A stretch of 64,000 nt of DNA from CAYYFX01 sp046330135. GTDB taxonomy: Bacteria > ARS69. A program made the position numbers and the translations under genes. Of the stretch, positions 30,379 through 38,873 are shown one piece after another (position 1 is the first letter of the stretch; each line of letters opens with the position of its first letter). The notes beneath the pieces were generated by a model that was not told the DNA's origin, made no database searches, and saw nothing but the letters and a program-made list of their open reading frames with translations. The stretch is taken from positions 1 through 64,000 of the forward strand of contig JAXLTI010000005.1 in NCBI GenBank assembly GCA_046330135.1, read 5' to 3'.

Positions 30379-33300
30379 ATGAGAGCCGGCTCACCCGTTC
30401 GCGCCGCCGTGCCTTTCCTCTTCCTCATCTCGGGCGCGACCGGGCTCGTCTACGAGGTCGTGTGGACGCGCGCGTTCTCGCTCGTGTTCGGCGCCACCGC
30501 GCTCGCCGTCAGCTCCGTCCTCGCCGCCTACATGGCCGGGCTCGCGATCGGCAGCCGCGTGGTGGGCGGATGGATCGACCGCCGAGGCGAGGAGCTGCGC
30601 ACGTACGGCGTGCTCGAGATCGGCGTGGGCGCGGCGGCGGTGGCGCTTCTCCCCGCGCTCGACGTCGTGCAGCGCCTGTTCGTGGCGATCTACCGCGGGG
30701 CCCACCCCGCGTTCTGGGCGATGAGCCTCATCCGCTTCGCATTCTCCTTCGTGCTGCTGATCATCCCCACGGCGTTCATGGGCGGCACGCTGCCGGTGCT
30801 CGTCCGCTGGTGGACGCGCTCCAAGGACGACGTGGCCCGCTCGCTCGGGCGGCTCTACGCGATCAACACGCTCGGCGCGATGGCCGGCTGCGCGATCGGC
30901 GGGTTCTGGCTGATCGAGACGTTCGGCATGCGGCAGACGATCTTCCTGACCGCGGCGGTCAATGGGCTCGTGGGGGCGACCGCGCTGACGCTCGGGCTCC
31001 GCCGCCGCCGGGAGGGCGCTGCGGCGCCGGTCAGCGAGGGGTCTCCGGTGAGCCGGGGATCACGCGCGGGGGAGGTGGCGCCGACGAGCGAGGCGGCGAG
31101 CGCCGCGGACGCGCCGACCGCCGCGGCCGAAGGCTCCCGCGAGCGGCTCGCTCTCCTCGCGATCGGCGTCTCCGGCTTTCTCGCGCTCGCCTACGAGGTC
31201 GCGTGGACGCGCGTGCTCCTCTACGTGCTCTCCGCGTCGATCCATGCGTTCACGATCATGCTGACGACGTTCCTCGCCGGCCTCGCGCTCGGGAGCTTCG
31301 CGCTCGCGGGCCGCGTGGAGCGCATGCGCCATGGCTTCCGACTCTTCGGCCTCCTCGAGATCGGCATCGGAGCGGCCGCATTGGGGACCATCCTGCTCCT
31401 CGCGCACTACCCCGCCCTGCACGGCGCTCTCCTCGTGGCGTTCCGCGTCCACGGCTGGGGCGATCTCGTACGCGTGAAGTTCGTGGAGGCGGCCCTCGTC
31501 GTCTTCCTGCCGACGCTCCTCCTCGGCATGACGTTCCCGCTCGTCTCGCAGCTCTACGCGCGCGACCTCCCGCAGCTCGGTCGTCGCATCGGCAGCATCG
31601 TGGCCGTCAACACGGCGGGCGCGGTCGTCGGCTCGTTCGCCGCCGGTTTCCTTCTCATTCCCTGGCTCGGGACGCAGGGGACGATCGTCCTTCTCGCGGT
31701 CGCGAACGCGGCGCTCGGCGGCGCGTTGCTGCTCGCGGAGGGCGGAGCCGGTGGCCTCCCGCGCGCCGGAGCGTTCGCGCCCGCCGTGCTCCTCGTCGCG
31801 CTGTCCTTCCTCCTGCCGAAGAACGCGTTCCTGCCCGTCTTCGGGATGAACATCCCGCACAGCAAGGTGGTGTACGCGCGCGAGGGAATCACGGGGACCG
31901 TCACGATCCACGAGACGCCGTCCTCCATCGAGGGGCAGCCGGGCATCCGCGTGCTCTCGATCAACGGCGCCGACGTGGCCGGCACGAGCTTCATGCTCCG
32001 CACCACGCAGAAGCTCCAGGCGCACATCCCGCTCCTCCTGCATCCCGATCCCCGCCAGGTGCTCCAGGTGGGGCTAGGCTCCGGCGAGACCGCGCACTCG
32101 ATCCTCATGCACCCGATCGAGCGGCTCGTGGGCTGCGACATCTCGCCGGAGGTGATCCAGGCGGGCGGCTACTTCGAGGACATCAACCGCTCCGTGTACG
32201 CGGACCCGCGCCTCACGATCGTGATCGAGGACGCGAAGAACTACATCGCGTGCACGGACCAGACCTTCGACCTCATCCTGAACGACTCCGTGCATCCGAT
32301 CTTCCGCGGCAGCGCCGATCTCTACGCGCGCGAGTACTTCGAGGCCTGCAAGTCCAGGCTGCGTCCGGGCGGGATGATGTCGTCGTGGTTCCCGATCGGG
32401 CTCCTCGCGGAGGACGACCTCCTGATGCTCCTGCACACGTTCCACGACGTCTTTCCCACGTCCACCGTGTGGATCGCCACGAACGCCATGACGCGCAACG
32501 CGCTCCTCCTCGGGTGGAAGGACGCCTCGCGTCCCGAGGTGGACCTGCGCCGGATCGTGCGCATCTTCCGCACGAACGCGGCCATCGCGCAGGACCTCGC
32601 GGAGGTGGGGCTCGGCACGGTCCCCGCGCTGCTCGACGCGTTCCAGCTGGACCCCGACGCGATCGACGAGCTCACGAGCGGCGCGCGGATCAACACCTAC
32701 GACCGGCCCTACCTCGAGTTCTCCGCGCCGAAGGTCCTCGCGCGCGGGGACCAGATCCTCTGGGCGAGGAACTTCGCGACGATCACCTCGCGGCGCCGGC
32801 CCATCTTCCCGTATCTCGTGAACGTCGGCACCGACGCGGAGTCCCAGGCGCGCTGGCGCGAGCGCTTCGACGTGCGCGAACGCGCGTCGAGCGCGATCAT
32901 CCGGGGGCTCCAGAGCGACCTCGAGGGCCGGACGGACCTGGCGCAGGCCGCGTACCAGGAGGCGCTGGACGTGCTGCCCGGGGATCCCCTCGCGTCCGGT
33001 CTGGTGGGGCGCGGCGGGATGCTGCGCGAGAGCGTCGAGAAGCGGGTCGCCGCCGGAACCGCCACGCCGGAGGAGTACATCCTGCTCGCGAAGTGGAAGC
33101 ACGAGGCGGGGGAGAGGGACGAGGCGGTGGCGCTTCTCCGGAAAGCGATCGAGATGCGGCCCGACGGCGTCCGCGCGCACCTCGAGATCGTGCCGCTCCT
33201 GCTCGAGGCGAAGGACGTGGCCGGCGCGCGGGCGGAGATCGAGCGGGCGATCGAAGTGGACCCGCGGATGCCGGAGACGTACGCGGTGCGCGGGCGCATC

Positions 33301-33513
33301 AAGGCGATCGGCGGCGACGCCGCCGGCGCCGAGGCCGACCTCACGCGCGCGATCCAGGGCGGCGCGTCGATTCCGTGGGCGGAGCTGCTCCTGGGCAAGC
33401 TCCTGAAGGAGCGCGGGCGCACGGACGAGGCGAGGGCGCACTGGCGTGCGGCGATCGATCTCGCTCCGGACTCCCCGTTCGCGGCGGAAGCGAAGCAACT
33501 GCTCGGGGAGTAG
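30379..33513 (+). CDS. Fused MFS-like membrane domain, spermidine synthase and TPR protein
   Basis: 1,044 residues. Two blocks of membrane helices (codons ~10-210 and ~255-475) each start with the matching motif LVYEVVWTRAF / LAYEVAWTRVL, showing an internal duplication. A spermidine-synthase-type SAM domain follows (~500-720), with LQVGLGSGETAHS as the AdoMet loop and LNDSVHP near the active site. TPR repeats fill ~840-1040. Such membrane polyamine-synthase-like proteins are widespread and mostly uncharacterised. The SAM loop is intact, so methyl- or aminopropyl-transfer activity is possible; the TPRs suggest a partner. Start at 30379 has GGAG 4 bp upstream. Monocistronic. Confidence 0.85.
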   Translation: MRAGSPVRAAVPFLFLISGATGLVYEVVWTRAFSLVFGATALAVSSVLAAYMAGLAIGSRVVGGWIDRRGEELRTYGVLEIGVGAAAVALLPALDVVQRLFVAIYRGAHPAFWAMSLIRFAFSFVLLIIPTAFMGGTLPVLVRWWTRSKDDVARSLGRLYAINTLGAMAGCAIGGFWLIETFGMRQTIFLTAAVNGLVGATALTLGLRRRREGAAAPVSEGSPVSRGSRAGEVAPTSEAASAADAPTAAAEGSRERLALLAIGVSGFLALAYEVAWTRVLLYVLSASIHAFTIMLTTFLAGLALGSFALAGRVERMRHGFRLFGLLEIGIGAAALGTILLLAHYPALHGALLVAFRVHGWGDLVRVKFVEAALVVFLPTLLLGMTFPLVSQLYARDLPQLGRRIGSIVAVNTAGAVVGSFAAGFLLIPWLGTQGTIVLLAVANAALGGALLLAEGGAGGLPRAGAFAPAVLLVALSFLLPKNAFLPVFGMNIPHSKVVYAREGITGTVTIHETPSSIEGQPGIRVLSINGADVAGTSFMLRTTQKLQAHIPLLLHPDPRQVLQVGLGSGETAHSILMHPIERLVGCDISPEVIQAGGYFEDINRSVYADPRLTIVIEDAKNYIACTDQTFDLILNDSVHPIFRGSADLYAREYFEACKSRLRPGGMMSSWFPIGLLAEDDLLMLLHTFHDVFPTSTVWIATNAMTRNALLLGWKDASRPEVDLRRIVRIFRTNAAIAQDLAEVGLGTVPALLDAFQLDPDAIDELTSGARINTYDRPYLEFSAPKVLARGDQILWARNFATITSRRRPIFPYLVNVGTDAESQARWRERFDVRERASSAIIRGLQSDLEGRTDLAQAAYQEALDVLPGDPLASGLVGRGGMLRESVEKRVAAGTATPEEYILLAKWKHEAGERDEAVALLRKAIEMRPDGVRAHLEIVPLLLEAKDVAGARAEIERAIEVDPRMPETYAVRGRIKAIGGDAAGAEADLTRAIQGGASIPWAELLLGKLLKERGRTDEARAHWRAAIDLAPDSPFAAEAKQLLGE

Positions 33514-33580
33514 AGCGGCCGAGGATGGCCGAGGATGGAAGCCCTGCGATTCGCCCTCGCAGGTTCTTCCCGCGCGGGCC

Positions 33581-34717
33581 CTACGCGAAGAACGAGTCGA
33601 TGAACGCCTCGGTGTCGCGCACCATGCGCACCATCGAGAAGCGCTCCTCGACGATCTGACGCGAGCGAAGGCCCATCGCGCGGACGCGCTCGGGACTTTC
33701 GATGACGTCCAGCAGCGCGGCCGCGAGCGCCTCGGGGTCGCGCGGCGGCACGACGTGCCCGTTCTCGTTCTCGTCGATCATCTCCGCCACGCCCCCCACG
33801 CGCGTGGCCACGAGCGGGCGCTCCATCGCCATCGCCTCGAGGAACGCCATCGGGAAGGTCTCCACGGTGACGCTCGAGAGCACGGAGACGTCGAAGATGG
33901 AGAGCAGGCGCGCGACGTCCTTGCGCACGCCGGCGAAGATCACGCGTCCGCCGAGGCCCAGCTTGTCCACGAGCGCTTCGAGCTTCGGCCGCTCGGGCCC
34001 GTCGCCGACGAGGAGGAAGCGCGCCTCGGGGTGCTTCTTGCGAACGATGCGCGCGGCCTCCAGGAACGTGGCGTGGTCCTTCTCGGGGCGGAGCATCGCG
34101 AGGCTGCCGACGACCGGCGCGTGCTCCGGGATGCCGAGCTCTCCGAGCAGATCGAGATCGCGGGGCGCGGGCGCCCACTGCGAGAGGTCGATGCCGTTGT
34201 AGACGACGCGGATCTTCGCCGCGTCGAAGCCCTTGTCCTCCACGAGGAAAGGGATCTGTCCCTTCGCCACCGCGATCGCGCCGTCCACGCGGGGCGCGAG
34301 GCGTCGCTCGATGGGCTTCTTCTTCGGGTCGCGATCGATGCGGCCGGTGGCGTGCTCCGCCATGAGGATCGGGCGGATGCGGAGCATCTTCCCGACGAGG
34401 AGCCCAACCACCATCGTGGAGAAGCCGCGGATCACCATCGCGCGGACGTTGCGGGTCTTGCAGATGGACGCGAGCCGCAAGGCGAAGCGCGGGTCGCCGC
34501 GATGGGGAGTGCGCAGCTGGTGGGCCTCGATCCCCGCGGCCGCGATCTGATCGAAGAACGGCCCCCCGCCCTTCTGGCACACCACGATCGGCCGGAACCG
34601 CGCGCGGTCCATCCGCGTGACCAGTTCCGCGAGCTGGCGCTCCGCCCCGCCCGTTTCCAGGTGGGTCACCAGGAAGAGGACGGGGAGGGGTCGGGGAGTC
34701 TCCCGGGGGGCGGTCAT
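33581..34717 (-). CDS. Glycosyltransferase family 4 (GT-B)
   Basis: 378 residues. The N-terminal THLETGGAERQLAELV motif is the classic GT4 acceptor-side start. The C-terminal half has GSLAMLRPEKDHATFLEA, FLLVGDGPERPKLE and the E-x7-E nucleotide-sugar region ETFPMAFLEAMAMERPLVAT. It should transfer a sugar from a nucleotide donor, probably for envelope polysaccharide or glycolipid. No other glycan gene is adjacent, so acceptor and linkage are open. No good ribosome site marks the start; 34729 and 34747 are in-frame alternatives that add few residues. Confidence 0.85.
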   Translation of the reverse strand: MTAPRETPRPLPVLFLVTHLETGGAERQLAELVTRMDRARFRPIVVCQKGGGPFFDQIAAAGIEAHQLRTPHRGDPRFALRLASICKTRNVRAMVIRGFSTMVVGLLVGKMLRIRPILMAEHATGRIDRDPKKKPIERRLAPRVDGAIAVAKGQIPFLVEDKGFDAAKIRVVYNGIDLSQWAPAPRDLDLLGELGIPEHAPVVGSLAMLRPEKDHATFLEAARIVRKKHPEARFLLVGDGPERPKLEALVDKLGLGGRVIFAGVRKDVARLLSIFDVSVLSSVTVETFPMAFLEAMAMERPLVATRVGGVAEMIDENENGHVVPPRDPEALAAALLDVIESPERVRAMGLRSRQIVEERFSMVRMVRDTEAFIDSFFA

Positions 34718-34865
34718 TTGGAAGAGCATAGCACGGAGCGGCGGCATGGCGGAGAGCGGTGGAGGGGGTGATCTGACGGCGAATTGGCCCTTCGAGGTCC
34801 CAATCGGTGACCTCAGACGCCCAGGCCGGCGGCCATGCGACGCGCCGGCTCCGCGGTGCGCTCTC

Positions 34866-34906
34866 TTGACGGACGTCGGTCTCCGCCTATCACAGCCTCC
34901 GTGATA
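34866..34906 (+). promoter_or_regulatory. Promoter and palindromic operator of the HigBA locus
   Basis: A -35-like TTGACG at 34866-34871 is followed after 16 bp by TATCAC (34888-34893), a fair -10. TATCAC also forms a perfect inverted repeat with GTGATA (34901-34906) across a 7-bp spacer. GTGATA includes the toxin's GTG start, so the transcript would begin at or next to the start codon and be leaderless or nearly so. Autorepression by the antitoxin at such palindromes is usual for HigA-type systems; here it is inferred. Confidence 0.5.
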
Positions 34907-35548
34907 CGATCCTTCCGCGATCAGGGCACCGAAGACGTGTTCGACGGCGAGGACTCGCGAGCTGCGCGACGCGCCTGCCCACGAGCCCTGTGGGCGGTGG
35001 CCCGGAGGAAGCTCGACCAGATCCACAACGCTCGCGCGCTGTCGGAGCTTGCGTTGCCGCCGGGGAATCGGCTGGAGCTGCTCCACGGTGACCGAACCGG
35101 TCGGCACAGCATCCGCATCGACGATCAGTATCGCGTCTGCTTCATTCGGAAACGGGGTTCGCCGATGGCGTCGAGATCACGGACTATCACCAGAAATCGC
35201 CGCAGGTCGGCGCGCAGGAGCTCGCCCGTCCGCACCTCGCGACGACTGCCCCGCCGGAGACCGCCGACGCATCCGGGGGAGATGCTGCTCGAGGAGTTCC
35301 TGCGCCCGCTCGGCGTGACTCAGTCGGCTTTCGCGGCGCGTCTCGGCGTGTCGTTTCCGCGCCTGAACGAGATCGTCCGCGGGAAGCGAGGGGTCACGAC
35401 GGACACCGCGCTTCGGCTGGCCCGCGTGCTCGGGAACTCCCCGGAGTTCTGGCTCGGGCTCCAGCTCGACTGGGATCTCTGGCACGCGATGCGGGACGAA
35501 GGGGCGGCGAAGATCGCGGAGCTGAAGCCGCTCGGGCGCACGACGTAG
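34901..35548 (+). CDS. higB: HigB-like toxin reading through in frame into HigA antitoxin
   Basis: From GTG 34901 the frame gives VIRSFRDQGTEDVF..., then PPGNRLELLHGDRTGRHSI and IDDQYRVCFIRKRG, a nearly complete RelE/HigB mRNA-interferase core (~85 residues). After FIRKRG the expected ending is found only in another frame (FADGVEITDYH, from ~35157), implying loss of one G in the CGGGG run near 35153-35157. In the frame as written there is no stop and translation continues into the HigA antitoxin, giving a 215-residue fusion. Either the toxin is frameshifted and inactivated, the fusion is real, or the base is an assembly error. The toxin's final beta strand is missing in the fused form. Confidence 0.55.
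   Translation: MIRSFRDQGTEDVFDGEDSRAARRACPRALWAVARRKLDQIHNARALSELALPPGNRLELLHGDRTGRHSIRIDDQYRVCFIRKRGSPMASRSRTITRNRRRSARRSSPVRTSRRLPRRRPPTHPGEMLLEEFLRPLGVTQSAFAARLGVSFPRLNEIVRGKRGVTTDTALRLARVLGNSPEFWLGLQLDWDLWHAMRDEGAAKIAELKPLGRTT
35165..35548 (+). CDS. higA: HigA-family antitoxin (XRE HTH)
   Basis: 127 residues if started at ATG 35165, the only in-frame ATG before the domain. The core is the HigA motif PPTHPGEMLLEEFLRPLG, then an XRE helix-turn-helix QSAFAARLGVSFPRLNEIV and RGKRGVTTDTALRLARVLG, ending NSPEFWLGLQLDWDL. HigA binds and neutralises HigB and represses the operon. Residues 1-38 are Arg/Ser-rich and unlike the family, probably because they overlap the out-of-frame toxin 3' end. 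Same frame as the toxin core, so it might be made both alone and as a fusion. Confidence 0.8.
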   Translation: MASRSRTITRNRRRSARRSSPVRTSRRLPRRRPPTHPGEMLLEEFLRPLGVTQSAFAARLGVSFPRLNEIVRGKRGVTTDTALRLARVLGNSPEFWLGLQLDWDLWHAMRDEGAAKIAELKPLGRTT

Positions 35549-35664
35549 ACGTAGTGCACTAGGATAGTCCTCTCGGACGTGGCGTTCAAGAACGCCGCAA
35601 CAGGAGCGTGGCTAACGGGTTACATCCGGGGAAACGGCGCCGGCAGCGGAACTTCGGGGCCGGG

Positions 35665-36462
35665 TCAGCTCTTCAAGAAAGCCAGCACGCGCGGGTTCAC
35701 GAGATCCGGCCGCTCGATCATCGCCGAGTGCGACGCGTCCGGCACGATCCAGAGCGACGCCCCCGGGATCATCCGCGCGAGCGCCTCGCTGTGCTCCGGC
35801 CGGATCAGATCGTGGTCCCCCGCACAGATCAGCGTCTTCGCCCGGATCGATCCCAGCTCGGCCGGGGTGAAGCGGGGCTCCGTCCGCCACATGTCGAGGA
35901 TCTTCGTCATCGCCTCCCGGTAGTGGTCGGGCTCGGGAGACAGCGCGCGGTAGCCCACCTCCATCCCCGTCCCGAACGAGTCCGCGGTGGCCGTTCGGTT
36001 CCAGGCGACGTCCGCGTCGTTCAGACCGTCGGGCGAGAAATTGGCGCCGAAGGTGATCAGGTGACGGAGTCTGCCGGGATGATGGATCGCGATGTCCAGG
36101 CCGACGTTGCCGCCGTCGCTCCACCCCATCAGGTCGACACGCTTCAGATGCAGGCGGTCCAGGAGCGCCACCACGTCCTCGGCCATCTCGTGATAGGAGA
36201 GAGGCCCGGGGCGGTCGGTCGTTCGCCCCTGGGCGCAGAGGTCCGGGATGATCAGCCGGTGCGTGCCTTCGAAGTCCGGGATCTGCTTCGAGAACTGCAG
36301 GCCGTTGCCGGCGCCGCCGTGGAGGAGCACCAGCGGCGCGCCGCGTCCTTGCACCTCGTAGTACATCCGGATCCCGCGCACCGTCACCACCTGTCCCGGC
36401 GAGACGATCTTCCCGCAGGATACGGCGGCCGCCAGCATGCCGAGCCACGGAAGGAGCTTCAA
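35665..36462 (-). CDS. Alpha/beta hydrolase, predicted lipoprotein
   Basis: 265 residues. The N-terminus MKLLPWLGMLAAAVSCGK looks like a short signal with a lipobox-like Cys at codon 16. The hydrolase core has the oxyanion motif LLHGGAGNG, nucleophile elbow GWSDGGNVG (Ser), Asp in CAGDHDLI and His in PDASHSAMIE. The pattern is that of epoxide hydrolase/peroxidase-like hydrolases with unknown substrate. It is 71 bp downstream of the methyltransferase on the same strand and could be co-transcribed. Ribosome site is weak. Confidence 0.83.
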   Translation of the reverse strand: MKLLPWLGMLAAAVSCGKIVSPGQVVTVRGIRMYYEVQGRGAPLVLLHGGAGNGLQFSKQIPDFEGTHRLIIPDLCAQGRTTDRPGPLSYHEMAEDVVALLDRLHLKRVDLMGWSDGGNVGLDIAIHHPGRLRHLITFGANFSPDGLNDADVAWNRTATADSFGTGMEVGYRALSPEPDHYREAMTKILDMWRTEPRFTPAELGSIRAKTLICAGDHDLIRPEHSEALARMIPGASLWIVPDASHSAMIERPDLVNPRVLAFLKS

Positions 36463-36533
36463 GGCTTGCTCACCGCCTGCCTCCTCGTTCGTCGTCCGCC
36501 GCGCCGAGCCCGGGCCGATCCTTCACCGGTGGG

Positions 36534-37394
36534 TCACTTCGTGGCCGCCCCGACGAGGCACTCACCGGGCACCTCGAACCCACGCGGCGATTCGAAGCTA
36601 CGCATCGAGGCTTCCACTTCGTTCCACACGGACTCGCGTTCTTGCGGGGACAGGCGAGCCATCATGGCATTGAAGGCACCGAAGGCTTCTCGGGCGAGCC
36701 GCACGTACTCGGCGCTGCTGGCCATCCTCAGGGGCACCGGCACGGCGCGAACCTCGGGGTCGGCGAATCCGGCTTGGCGGAAGACGTCCTCGAGCAGCCC
36801 GGGACCGCCAAGGCTGAACGGACCGGGTTGCCCCGGAACGGGAGGCGGGAGTTGCGCGCGCCGGCGTATGACGGAAGCCGGTATGGCACCCCAACCGTTG
36901 CGCTCGGGCGTGGAGAAGACCGCGACGGCGACCCGACCGCCCGCTTTCAGAACACGGCGCCACTCGCATAGCGCCGTCACGGGGTGCGGCATGTACATCA
37001 GGCCAAGCCGACACAGCACCGCATCAAAGGAGGCGTCGGGGAGATCCAGTGTCTCGCCGTCCATGGCGCGGGCCTCGACTTGTTCGAGGCCACGTTCACG
37101 GGCGACCTCGAGCGCAAGCTCGATGATCCCTTCCGCGATGTCGGTCGCCAGCACGTAACCGCCGGGGCCGACTCGTTCGGCGGCACTGACCGCCGGCTCA
37201 CCGGCGCCGGCGGCGACGTCCAGGACGCGCTGCCCCGGCTGAATCCGCGCCAGAGCGAGCATCTGGCGAGTCACTTCGCCATAGCAACGTTCCAGAGTGG
37301 GATGCCAGCGTCGCCATGCGGCGCCGTCCTTGTTCCATTGCTCGCGCTGCGCGTTCTTGTACTGCGCTGCGCCGAACGAGGGCTGCTCGGCCAC
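36534..37394 (-). CDS. Class I SAM-dependent methyltransferase
   Basis: 286 residues. The AdoMet loop is VLDVAAGAGEPAVSAAE, followed by the acidic LATDIAEGIIELA, DGETLDLPDASFDAV and RVLKAGGRVAVAVF, the standard UbiE/Methyltransf_11 series. Substrate unknown. I chose GTG 37394 because AGGAGG lies 6 bp upstream; an ATG at 37457 would add 21 residues of low quality. The 275 bp between this gene and argH hold no recognisable feature. Confidence 0.85.
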   Translation of the reverse strand: MAEQPSFGAAQYKNAQREQWNKDGAAWRRWHPTLERCYGEVTRQMLALARIQPGQRVLDVAAGAGEPAVSAAERVGPGGYVLATDIAEGIIELALEVARERGLEQVEARAMDGETLDLPDASFDAVLCRLGLMYMPHPVTALCEWRRVLKAGGRVAVAVFSTPERNGWGAIPASVIRRRAQLPPPVPGQPGPFSLGGPGLLEDVFRQAGFADPEVRAVPVPLRMASSAEYVRLAREAFGAFNAMMARLSPQERESVWNEVEASMRSFESPRGFEVPGECLVGAATK

Positions 37395-37670
37395 GCAAGT
37401 CCTCCTCTCGGTGAGACCCTGATGTGGCTGCGCCGTGCGGGACGCAGACCGCCACACGCCTTGCGCTTCCGGGGCGAGCGCTCGCCGCGGACCCCCGGCG
37501 GCCGGCGCTCAGCGCGAGCAAACCCGCCGCGGTCGACCCGGTTCCAGCTTGATCCCCCGCGCTCGTCCGCTGCAAGCGCTACCGACACGAGCCGAGGGTA
37601 GAGCCGTCCACCTCTCGGAATGGGCCCCTCGTTCACGAAGGGATCCGTCGCCGCTGCCCGGGTGGCGTGC

Positions 37671-38873
37671 CTAGCGATCCGGTCGCTCGGCCTCCGCGCG
37701 GTACGCGTCCCGGAACGGCACGCCGGCCTTGGCGCGCTCCAGCACGCGCTCCGTGGCCTCGAGCGCGGGGTCGGCGCATGCTTGTTCCATCGCATCGCGG
37801 TCGATCTCGAGCGCCGACACGAGCCGCGTGAGCACCCCGAGCATCGCCTGCATCCGATCGTGCGCGCGGAAGAGGGGCGGCTTCACGAGCTGGAAGTCGC
37901 GGTGGTAGCCGGAGGGAAGATCGCGCACCACGTCCAAGAGCGCCGTGCGATCCGCCATCGTGGCGCGCGCGTGCGCGCGCAGCAGCTCCACGACATCCGG
38001 GTTGCGCTTGTGCGGCATGAGGGAGGACCCCGTCGTCAGGGCGATCGGCAGCCTGAAGAAGCCGAACTCGCGCGTGGAGAAGAGCCAGAGATCGAAGGCG
38101 AGCTTGCCGACGTCCAGGGCGACAGCCTCGAGCGCCGTGACGTACGCCAGCTCCGCGCGTGCGCGCGCGTGCTGCACGAGCGTGGGCGGGCTCTCCGGAC
38201 GATCGAAGCCGAGGCGCTCGGCCACGAACGCGCGATCGAGAGGCAGCGGCACCCCGTAGCCTGCGCCCGAGCCGAGCGGGCACTCGCGGATGCGCCGGCG
38301 CGGCCCGTCCAGCTCCTCCGCGTCCGCCTCGAACGCGCGCGCGTGCGCTTCCGCCCAATCGCGCAGCGTCGACGGCATCGCGCGGCGCAGATGCGTGTAG
38401 CCCGGAATCGGCGTGTCGCCGTGGCGGGCGGCGAGCTCGCGGCACGCGGCGGCCGCTTCCTCGATCCGCGTCTCCGTCTCCTCGACTGCCTCGCGCAGCC
38501 ACAGGCGCACGTCCACGGCGACCTGCTCGTTCCGGCTGCGCCCGGTGTGCAGGCGCTTGCCGGCCTCGCCCACGAGCGCGATCAGTCGCCGCTCGACCGC
38601 CGAGTGCACGTCCTCGTCCGCTGTCTCGACGGTCCACTCGTCGCGGCGGAAGGACTCGCGGAGCGCCTCCAGGCCGCGCGCGATGGCGTCCGCATCGGCG
38701 TCCGTGAGGAGCCCGACGCGATGCAGGCCTTCGGCGTGCGCGAGCGACGCTTCGATCTCCGGCTCCACGAGACGGCGATCCTGGACGGGGTCGTCGCCGA
38801 TGGTGAACGCCAGGACGTCCGAGTCGATGGGCTCGCCGCGATCCCACACGGGCGCGTGGAAGCGTTCGGTCAT
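37671..38873 (-). CDS. argH: Argininosuccinate lyase
   Basis: 400 residues. The superfamily signature GSSLMPHKRNPDVVELLR with the mobile catalytic Ser is intact. HTGRSRNEQVAVDVRLW and GYTHLRRAMPST supply the other conserved blocks, including the catalytic His. It splits argininosuccinate into arginine and fumarate, the last step of the pathway. It is shorter than the usual ~460 residues, mainly at the C-terminus. ATG overlaps the argE stop (ATGA). Last gene of the operon. Confidence 0.93.
   Translation of the reverse strand: MTERFHAPVWDRGEPIDSDVLAFTIGDDPVQDRRLVEPEIEASLAHAEGLHRVGLLTDADADAIARGLEALRESFRRDEWTVETADEDVHSAVERRLIALVGEAGKRLHTGRSRNEQVAVDVRLWLREAVEETETRIEEAAAACRELAARHGDTPIPGYTHLRRAMPSTLRDWAEAHARAFEADAEELDGPRRRIRECPLGSGAGYGVPLPLDRAFVAERLGFDRPESPPTLVQHARARAELAYVTALEAVALDVGKLAFDLWLFSTREFGFFRLPIALTTGSSLMPHKRNPDVVELLRAHARATMADRTALLDVVRDLPSGYHRDFQLVKPPLFRAHDRMQAMLGVLTRLVSALEIDRDAMEQACADPALEATERVLERAKAGVPFRDAYRAEAERPDR

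Noticed and set aside
35581..35596. Palindrome GGCGTTCAAGAACGCC after higA, considered as an integron attC site
   Set aside because: The R'/R'' core sites could not be paired and there is no cassette array or integrase.
35665..36448. Second overlapping frame on the same strand as the alpha/beta hydrolase
   Set aside because: Arg/Gly-rich shadow without motifs; the hydrolase frame has a full catalytic triad.
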